This document shows, piece by piece, positions 23,015 to 64,000 of a stretch of 64,000 bases of DNA. A program made the translations under genes and the position numbers. The DNA comes from Leuctra nigra (Eukaryota > Arthropoda > Insecta > Plecoptera > Leuctridae). Each line of letters opens with the position of its first letter. Position 1 is the first letter of the stretch. Location of the stretch: positions 28,529,899 to 28,593,898 of the forward strand of contig OW203769.1 of the NCBI GenBank assembly GCA_934045905.1, given 5' to 3'. The notes under the pieces were generated by a model, which was not told the origin of the DNA, searched no databases, and saw nothing but the letters and a program-made list of their open reading frames with translations.

Positions 23015-26000
23015 GAACTTTCTAGAGATGTCATTAGTTGTTATCGTGTCTATCGAGTCCTATTCAACTTTTTAAATTGAACCCTCAATTTAGGTAAAAT
23101 AAAATTAATACAAAATTAAAATAAAAGATAAAAATAAGAATGCTTAGAATAATGCAGCTGAATTCAAAATGCTTACAACTCACGGAAAACAAATTATCCA
23201 CATGCTAATTATCACCGAGCCTGACCTCTAGACTCCCAGTGAATCCACTAATGAGGTGCCAACTATTTACATTTCAACTCCAAGGCCGGCAAACTAGTTA
23301 CGCCACTTTATTCATGACTAGAAATTAATAAATGATTCATTTGGTATTATTTTGGAATTTATAGACTATTGGAATCTACTAATTTAGCAAGTAGGTACTT
23401 AAGATTATTTGTCTGTCTAAAACAATGTTAAATCATTTCATCCGACACTGCTGAATCTCTCTTGCCTTAACCGATCTGAAACCGACTGGATTACCAACAC
23501 AGTTGATATTATATTTACTTTTCAAAGCTACTTTGTTGATATTTTGTCTGTAGATTGTTATTAACCGAGAGCTAAGAAGCGACTTATATTTTTGCTAATC
23601 ACTAATGTTATTTGTGTTCTTTTACCTCTTGTATTTACATACGTGTGTATGGCTAAAAATGTCACAGAAGTTCCATACCATATTGAACCTTCACTGAATG
23701 ATGTGTTTACTATAAAAGAAGGTATTTTGTATTAACAAAGCTAGTCACTAATCAATAATAACTTATATAAAATATAATACTAATTAAGTGATCTAACGTT
23801 TTGAAATAAAATTGAAAATACTATATTTCTTCTTTGTTACATCTTCTTCACCTGAGACTACATCATTGTCCCAATTCTGAGGAATACACTACAAGATGAC
23901 AGCGTTTTCCAAATAAGATGAGCAAGGAGTCTGAAACAATAGGTTTGCTTCACTTATCTTCATTGGTGTGTTCATAACGTAATAGATATTGGATGTCACA
24001 TAGAAGCTATATATTTCCCCCAAAAGGATTGTAATATACCACAACAAAAGTGACTGGCACTCCCATCAAGTAACTACATAACAAGACCTCGCTAGCTCAG
24101 TCGGATTCCCTCCTCCATGTTCTTAGTAGCAGATTTAGGCATTTGGATATTATATTACTATACATAGGAGTTGTGTTTTGGTATTACGTTCATACTCAAA
24201 TAATCTGAACCTTTTGCATGACAAATGGCCACCATCAGCTTGTAATTCCAATAACCACATCTGATATAATTTCAAAACAGAACCTCTTAGTTAACAAGAC
24301 AGCTGCAGGGAATGTTTGACGTCACACGCTCGACCTTGCAGCTTAGTTTACGTAGGAGCTGGCAACGTTCCGTTGTGGTCTATTGGTCGAGTTAATGGTT
24401 TTGAATTTAGCAAATTTAAGGTCCCAATATGAGAACTACAATTATGGCGTTTTCCACTGGACGCACTGGACTGCACTGGTGCTGAACTCAGTTAGAAATT
24501 TGCATTAGGTTTTGTATGGTGACGTCATTTCAGTGCAGCCCGAGTGCGGCCAGTGGAAAACGCAATTAAATTGCTACATCAAAATGCGTCGTTTTGCCAC
24601 ATCTTTGCCCCCCCCCCAACTTTATGCACAGCCCCTAAAAGGACGAAGACATGGATCAATCACAAATGACAAGACAACATTTTTCATAGTTTTTCTTATT
24701 TCAATAAATTGATGTGCTTACAAAAAATTATATATCGAGACATGACTCCATCAAACTATGTGTCGAACTTATTTCTACAATTACTCGTCCATTTGCAACA
24801 CATTCATATAGTTAATTCATTCAATGGCATTCTCAAGGATTTGTCAAGTTAAAACTAATGATAAATTATCATAATATAAAGCTCTTTTAATATTCTGAGG
24901 TACCATTCTTCAATTAAATGCATTAACTAAGCTGCCGTGAAAGCAGCATGAATTCTTACATTACAGTAATATATTCAAGTAAGTTTACTTTATACCCGAC
25001 GTGGGTAAATGGATGGATAGAGAGGAATTATATGTATAGACAGATCGCATAGAGAATAGTAGTAGGTTACGTAAGATCCACGGTCTTCTAGAGGCTCCGT
25101 CCCCAGATTATTAAAAGAAAGCAAAGCACCACACATTCCATTACTAAAAGATTATTTAAAAAAAAACACTTAGGGTGAAGAGCCACTAATTTGCCGAAGT
25201 AAATGGCAAATTCCAACATTTTTAGATATGGACGCATTGCTGGAACTATTTTGTTGAAGCAAGAAAGTTGTACGCAGAGAATAAAGGATTGGTCTTTGCA
25301 AACCACCCCATTTTGAAAAATTTAGTCTATACTATCAATCTTTGAAGAAGATTTGTTAGTTTTTTTTGAAACTTGATTCAGTTTTGCATTAAAATCTGAA
25401 GCGCCATTCACATAAGAGCAGATTGCTGATTTTTTAAGTATTAACTTGTTACACCAGTTACTACAACTAGTTTAGATAGTTTGCCGCGAGCGGTATCTGG
25501 CCTTGTGATTGGTTAATAGAAAAGTCAGCTATCCGTTACTATGTCAACGGCAATTTCAAATCCAGCGAATTCTAAAATTTTAATTCGCTCTTTGCTATTA
25601 CTAGGTAAAGAATGGTCCATAATTTTCAGAGAGTAGGTAATTTACTTCTCTCAAACTTTGACGCTTCAACATATTCTAACTCTCAACAATTCAGTCATAT
25701 CAGAACAATGGCGGGGTGAATTTCCCTGAAAAGAAAACATTAGGCTTCCACACTTCGGCTTGACCTTCAAAACAGGACACAAGTAAAACTAAAAATACTG
25801 TTTCATATGTACATTAAACTTAAACGAAGACAGCAGATTTCTTCTGGTTCGCTCCTCGATGGACCGACTACGTAATTCGATCAAAGCGGTTCAATTTGAA
25901 CACTAGCTCTGTTCAGAATATAGAATTTATGTTCAGTTATAGTAATGTACATTTTATTAGTTCTAACTATCTGGACCCCCTAGTCCAGATAACGTTGATT

Positions 26001-27501
26001 TGTTATTTATAAGTTATTATTATCGTCAAGTTGTATTAGATATATCTGTCAACTACATACTTAGCTGCTGTTATAATATAATATAATTTCGGTATCTGTG
26101 AATCGATACGAGATGTTAGGTTAGAGGCACACAATTCTTCCCGAGGCTTCGTCCATCCCACCTCTCTTTGTGTGGCTTTCGGTCGCCGCCGCCTAATGGG
26201 TGGGTCGCTTCCGTTCGTAACTTAGTCATGACTTCTCGCTAGCTTGGTTCTTGGTCGAGGAACAAAGTTCCTCTGAAGCGGGAGGATTACTTATATAACA
26301 TCAACCATTTGTGGGAATGTGACCCTCTCGTTGAGGATAGAATGTTGAAGTGACAAATTTCTACAGAATTTGCTGATCTTCTTACATAATTAATCACTTT
26401 TTAAGAATGTCAATCTATTTAAAAGTTATACCTATGTATAAGGTAATAAATTTACTGTTAAAAGCTCGGCATATTTCAAAATTTGAAAGCTGCTTGCAAC
26501 TTTTGTTAGACGACATTTTTAAACATTGTAGTCATCAATGCACAAAGAGCAATTCATTATCCACGACGTTGATAACTACTTCAACATTTTGTTTATCTTC
26601 AACGAAATATTCACAATCTTAAAATTGGGGTTCTAAATGATGATCCTTCCTCTTCACTTTACATATTTGACACCGTAACAAGTTCCAATTCCATTTAGAA
26701 TACTCTAAGTTTCTTTTCATGATCCTTATTTCGAACCAAACAAGTGCTTACAATATGCATTGTATTCTTTACATTTATAAATTAGGCAATAAATTAGGTA
26801 TTTAATTTGATATTAATTAATCATTTACCTATATATATTTGGTTTATAAATTTTTTGACATGTTCAATACTCTGCTCGTGTCATTTCAATTTGCGCAATT
26901 TCTTTATGCATCCTTTTGCACATGCGTCATATAGGCTAGCTACAAATAAATTATTGGAAGATTTTTTGTAAATATAGGGGTGTGAGAACATGTAGTGACT
27001 TTTACTTGGATTGTAAATCAAATAATTGACAAAAATATATCGAATCGTAGAATACTAAATTATGAGACTGAGTTACTTGATTCTACAGCCACCATGCATA
27101 TTATAAAACATAATTGAGCATTTAATTTTCATAATTTCGACAGGAACCAATTTTATATTGGAGGAAATATTGCACTTTTTGGTAGAATATTCTGTCATAT
27201 TCTAGACAAAACACCAAATAAAAATATTTTTTTAGAACTTATGAGAATAAATGAACAATACATCTCATTGCCAATATGATAACTGGTGGGATAAGTTTAA
27301 GATTTGAGCACATGCACCTCATCGAATATTCATTTTCGAATGTTTTCGAATATTTGCACACCCCAAGTAAAATATTATGTAGATGAAGTGATAATTTATA
27401 ACCCTAAATCTTAAAAATATGATTGGCTTGAGCTGCTTATTTGCGCTCCCCGGCTATGCTACTTAGTAACGAGGATATTATTAGGGTAAGAAGTGTTAAA
27501 T
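23015..27501. other. Intergenic region between MSRB and PAK 3' ends
   Basis: AT-rich with no supportable gene. It contains the MITE at 24445-24565 and a GC-richer island at about 26110-26290 of unknown nature. Confidence 0.6.
24445..24565. mobile_element. MITE with TTA duplication (CRE-bearing family)
   Basis: The ends TGGCGTTTTCCACTGG and CCAGTGGAAAACGCAA are flanked by TTA on both sides (24442-24444 and 24566-24568), as for PIF/Harbinger-type MITEs. It carries GTGACGTCATTTCAGTGCAG. Confidence 0.75.
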
Positions 27502-27859
27502 AGGCCTTGGGTAAGCGAACGAGAATCACACGGTTCGTCAAAGTGAATTTTTTTAATTTGTCTTTCAACTAAAAGATTTAAAAAAATTCACACAGCAACC
27601 CAGTAATAGCCATTACAGCTAAATAGTAAATCGACTAAATAATGCCACACACTTAGTACCTGATACGACCTGAAAGTGTTAAAATTTAACGCATTGAGGC
27701 TGAACCAGATGGTATAAAGTACTTCAGTGTGTGGCTTTATTTAGTCTATTAAGCTGTAATGGGTCGCTACTGTCTGATTTTAAAGTTCTGTTTGTGTGAA
27801 AACAAATTTCAAGAAAACACTTGACGAACCGTGCGATTGCCGTTCTCTTCCCCAGGCCT
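27502..27859. mobile_element. Foldback MITE just downstream of the PAK stop
   Basis: The terminal arms (AGGCCTTGGGTAAGCGAACG... and its imperfect reverse complement ending CCCCAGGCCT) each include CACGGTTCGTCAA-type words. An inner inverted pair surrounds AATAAAGCCACAC on the PAK strand. No target duplication is visible. Confidence 0.7.
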
Positions 27860-27931
27860 GTGAATAGAAATGTGTTAGCTCTACGTGAGAGAGGGGAGAA
27901 GGCGGCGACCGAATGACTGGACTGTGGCGCG

Positions 27932-60535
<32,604 letters not shown>

Positions 60536-60583
60536 GGTTGAACTGTCTCCGATAGTTCGCTACTGTCGATTACCTCTCTGGAA

Positions 60584-60799
60584 CCTGTTGAAATATCTCA
60601 TTCAGTTCCATAACATAAGACTAGGTAGGTAGGTACTAACAATTTTAGAATACAAGTCAACTGAAGGGAATTGTAAATAAAGGCCGATGTCGTAAGCAGA
60701 TGCTTTGTGGGCAACTGAAATGTTAGTCAGATTCAGGTGTCAGACAGACAAGGCAAATGTGATCCGACCAACCGCACACTAATCAGTGAAAAACTTACC
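60584..60799 (-). other. PAK 5' UTR intron
   Basis: The acceptor TTTCAACAG ends at 60585, so the exon carrying the ATG starts at 60584. A perfect donor GTAAGT begins at 60798, so an upstream non-coding exon ends at 60799. Its start is not determinable from the sequence. Confidence 0.6.
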
Positions 60800-61249
60800 G
60801 TTTCAGACTTATTTTCCCCGATAACTCGCTAGCAATCGTGTTTGGGCATACTAGAGCAACGATTGATAACGATGTTTAACAACGGAAGTCATTACTCATC
60901 GGAATATCAGGAATTATTATTTTCTGAATCCGATCTTTCTGGTATCGCCGCCATGTAAGTTCCCCCACCACCGTCAAGTTGAGTCGGTAATCTACCTGTC
61001 CGCCCCACCTCTACCCAACCAACTGCATTAACTTCGCGGCAGTGAGCTGCTGCGATCTGTACATGAAATTGAAACTAATCGTTTGACAGCTGGTGCGTGG
61101 CCTCGCCTGCTCACTCGGCATTTTGTGACGTTGTCTTGTAGCAACTGACAGCTCTCTCTGCAGAAGATACTTTATTATTTTATTCCTCATTCCTCATAAT
61201 TCCTAACAAAACAGCTGTTTTGTACTTGTTCGACTAAGTTTTAATCGGT
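60800..61249. promoter_or_regulatory. Bidirectional promoter region PAK/SMCO4
   Basis: PAK's upstream UTR exon must start in or beside this interval. On the plus strand two consensus donors GTAAGT at 60955 and 61250 could end alternative non-coding first exons of SMCO4. A 28-codon ORF (60872-60958) ends over the first donor. Local GC content is higher than the flanks. Confidence 0.5.
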
Positions 61250-63340
61250 GTAAGTATATTTTCATTAATGTTAAGGTTCATTTAATTCATCCATTTATAT
61301 TTGGGGCTTGAATAGTAGGTAAGTCAACGTGGCATAACCGTACATGATTTCAAATCATTTGCTCTAAAATTACAAATCCAGCAGTGGCCAGTGAGGTGGA
61401 TGGTGCTGTGCTAAATTATACATATAACTTTGTTAAAACTTAAAGTAGGTAACACTAAACCAATAAAAATTGGTAGGTTCATTTTCGAAAAGAAAATGAT
61501 TAGCTGCTGGTAAGGTTCCTTGACAATCAATCCTTGTTATTATCAAAGAAATAAGAGCTCACCTACTAGAGGTATAGGCTCTCTAACTAGAGGTACCTAG
61601 TAGATGATGCTTTAACACAGATCTTCATTTCTTAAAAAAAAGCGAAGTCTATCACTAACGGTTATAAAAATACAATTGTTTTAAGAAAGCAAGGCCCACC
61701 TGAAAATGACTTTTTGAGGACGTCGCGGTCGGGAAAGGAAGAGGTTCCAGTGGCTGAGCAAGCTTTAAGGAAAAAACTCTCTATGGCTAGACAAATTCGA
61801 ACTAGCGAAAATTTAAACTGGGCAACTTAAAAAAATTAACTCTATGCCCTATGGTTATAGTCGAGGGCCAAGTGGTATCCCGTAGGATCGTCGTGAAGGG
61901 AAGGTGCCACCTATCTCACTAAATGCATATATAGGTCCAAAACCTAAAAAATTTTGGTGCCACCTCCCTGGCGGGGGCTGGGGGCTAAGTTATTCATTCC
62001 TGTGGCTGTACCCTACACGAAAAGACATAGAGGATTAATTTTTTTTATTTAAGATCAAAACTGAATGCCCTATTGTGAAAAAAATTTATTTTAAAAAATT
62101 TTGGCCGCCATCTTGGAAAAAAAATTTGTAACATTAAGAATTTATATACACTTTAAATCGGTCATTGGACGAACAAATGTCCCAAACAAAAGTTATAGTA
62201 CTCATAAAATGCAATAACTTTGTAGTTTAAAATTTTTTCTATCACCAATACTTTATGAGAAAGAGCAGATTTAGTGCCGTTTTTCGGAGCGGGATAGGGA
62301 CTACACAATGTTAATTGATCTCGGGGGGCCTTGAACGGAGTGAATTTTACCGCTTTTTTATGACATCATAGCGCCGAAACCGTTCATCCGATCTAAAAAA
62401 TCTTTGCGGCATATGAAAGGTACATTCTTTGGGTCAACTTTCCCGAATTCGCAACAATCTTCTGTTTTCCATTGTTGAGAAAAAGCAATATTTCTTGAAT
62501 AGAAATCGAACTTATTTTCAATTCGTTTTTATGGAGGTAGTACAGGCACAAGTGAATTATACCGTAGGATTTTTGTGAAGGGGGCTGGCACCAAATGCCA
62601 TTTGATAAAGCATGCTTTGAGATGTATGAAAAGTCATGGTGCCAACCTCGCAACCCTGGCCGGGGGCGGGGGGTATTTTCCAAAAAACAACGGTTTCAAA
62701 AAAAAATCTGAAAAAATTGGCCCACATAAATTGGATTATGTCATTTGAAAAAAATAAAACAAAAATGTCCAACGCCGCCATCTTGGGGAAAAAAGGTTAC
62801 AAAAAAAGCTTTTTATACATAGGTACTGAACAACGTGGGCCGGTTATTAAATTCCGGTTGGCGCAAGAAAAGGTCCAATGGGCGAGATATCGCTGTGATG
62901 AAACTTCTTCAGTAATTTGGCTGAACATCTCACATATTATAACAAACATACCAAGGTTTGATGTGTGAAAGTTTCAAAAACATTACTAATGTAGAAAAAA
63001 AGTTACAGCTGTTCGAATATGGTTATCGAAAAATCAATTAAACGGATCTGAAATTAATCGTAATCAAATTAGTCCATTTGTTTTGCGATGTTCCAGAGCA
63101 CCTTGCATACAAATTTGGAACGTATTGACCAAGTATAATTTGTAAATTTGTGAGAGAAGTCGAAAGGACCTCCATTCTCAATAAAGTTCAAATTGAAAAT
63201 GTGTGTTTCAAATAGGGTGTAGTTGGTTCCTAAAATGTAGGTAACAAGTTACGACTCGTCACTTTCATGAAGTTACTTGGTAGCAACTTGACTGAAATCT
63301 ACAATATATTGTATTCTGACACGCACTGGTCTCTTTGCAG
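61250..63340 (+). other. SMCO4 upstream intron (inferred) with a diverged tandem repeat
   Basis: Inferred from the donor at 61250 and the acceptor CTCTTTGCAG ending at 63340. It contains two diverged copies of a roughly 0.65-kb unit. Each has CCGTAGGAT...GTGAAGGG, a G-run (GCGGGGGCTGGGGG / CCGGGGGCGGGGGG) and then GCCGCCATCTTGG, starting near 61880 and 62560. Confidence 0.55.
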
Positions 63341-63349
63341 AGCGACAGA

Positions 63350-63538
63350 ATGCGCCAGCTGAAGGGGAAGGTGAAGGAGACTAACAAGCAGAAGAAGGAG
63401 CGCAAGAAGGAGTTCTCGGAGAACAAGAAAAAAGTCTTCACTTTTGTATTGCCAACATTTGCGGCTATATTCATTATGATAGCTGTGTACATTTATCTAA
63501 AGACGAGACCGAAAATAGGAATCACTGATGATGACTAA
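63350..63538 (+). CDS. SMCO4: Single-pass membrane protein with coiled-coil domains 4
   Basis: A 62-codon exon beginning M-R-Q-L-K-G-K, the invariant start of the SMCO4 family, followed by a Lys/Glu-rich segment (K-E-T-N-K-Q-K-K-E-R-K-K), a short linker and one hydrophobic helix (about residues 30-50, V-L-P-T-F-A-A-I-F-I-M-I-A-V-Y-I-Y). The tail has T-R-P and ends acidic. The family is 59-62 residues in other animals, so the length fits. Function is not established; it is a small membrane protein. The exon starts at 63341 after an AG acceptor, nine bases before the ATG. An in-frame ATG at 63335 lies upstream of the acceptor and is rejected. Polyadenylation signal AATAAA at 63749. Confidence 0.9.
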   Translation: MRQLKGKVKETNKQKKERKKEFSENKKKVFTFVLPTFAAIFIMIAVYIYLKTRPKIGITDDD

Positions 63539-63748
63539 AATATTACCAGTTTACAAATTTACCTTTTGATAACGATTATTGTTACTAAATGCAGAGCCAG
63601 AAATTAATTGTTATTGTTTCAATTCATTTATAAATTAAACACTTGTTATAATTACCCAAGTCAATTTAAATGAGGACTAATTATGTTCTACCTTGGGACC
63701 ATTGCGATTAAAAAAATACTTTTGTTCTATTTTTGTATAATATGTAGC

Positions 63749-63754
63749 AATAAA
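63749..63754 (+). terminator. Poly(A) signal AATAAA for SMCO4
   Basis: The canonical hexamer lies 211 bases after the SMCO4 stop, followed by A-rich sequence. Confidence 0.6.
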
Positions 63755-64000
63755 AAGTATAAAAAGCAAATTAGGACGTATCTTCTTATTCTAGGTGGTA
63801 TCTTATGTCTTAAAATGGCTTACACATAATATAAAGTGGGTAGTCTGAGTTTGCGGAGTATTATAGTTGTTATAATTCTATCTGATGTTAACGATGGACT
63901 AATTAATTAATGCATGTGGTTAGATCAAGCATCTAGCTTAATAAAAAATATTAGAGGTGGAACAATTCCGGTAGGTAAGGTACCAAATTGATTCCGTGAA

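Noticed and set aside
24080..24115. GCTAGCTCAGTCGG as a tRNA gene
   Set aside because: Only an A-box-like piece; no anticodon arm, T-arm or B box follows.
25974..25999. Short palindrome TATCTGGAC...GTCCAGATA
   Set aside because: A 9-bp stem in isolation is expected by chance in a window of this size.
63335..63349. Upstream in-frame ATG for SMCO4
   Set aside because: It lies before the AG acceptor at 63340, so it is intronic; the family starts at M-R-Q-L-K-G-K.

Overview
The window is animal nuclear DNA, almost certainly from an insect. It has AT-rich intergenic and intronic sequence, GT-AG introns, four conserved metazoan genes, and BEL/Pao, Ty3/Gypsy, LINE, hAT and foldback elements at high density. 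A hemipteran source would fit the transposon mix and the frequent GGTAGGTAC-type words, but the sequence alone does not prove it.

Host genes. PSMG4 (proteasome assembly chaperone 4, minus strand, 18389-18808) sits head-to-head with MSRB (methionine-R-sulfoxide reductase B, plus strand, three exons, 19202-21936) across about 0.4 kb. A group I p21-activated kinase (PAK, minus strand) fills 27932-60535. Its ten coding exons could be placed exactly, all junction phases agree, and they encode 554 residues. A non-coding first exon lies just upstream. SMCO4 (plus strand, coding exon 63350-63538) lies head-to-head with PAK. The only convincing canonical RNA gene is a tRNA-Lys(UUU)-like gene on the minus strand at 11281-11353.

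Left third (1-18388). This part is transposon-rich and has no intact host protein gene. It holds the 3' part of a frameshifted BEL/Pao element (1-4014), a decayed Mutator-like transposase (about 8440-9150) and an unidentified ORF broken by in-frame stops (10267-11073). It also holds a minisatellite, a LINE tail, a run of three long palindromes of which the largest carries tRNA-like arms (12448-13339), and two hAT-type elements with exact 8-bp target duplications.

PAK introns. Most introns carry insertions. Intron 3 contains an intact Ty3/Gypsy element (41577-46955) with identical-looking LTRs, a complete gag, a complete pol in the -1 frame, and a GGGAAAA slippery heptamer in the overlap. It sits inside an older hAT element. 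Other introns hold six more hAT-type elements (one nested in another), a CR1/Jockey-like LINE whose 5' end carries a 30-bp inverted copy of itself, a LINE family present as one long copy and several fragments, and several MITEs. Host exons are intact, so these insertions appear tolerated.

No multi-gene operon-like or CRISPR-like system was found. The most unusual observations are the tRNA-like foldback at 12911-13339, the snap-back LINE end at 38788-38860, the recent nested Gypsy insertion with its predicted frameshift site, and the unidentified decayed ORF near 10.3-11.1 kb.
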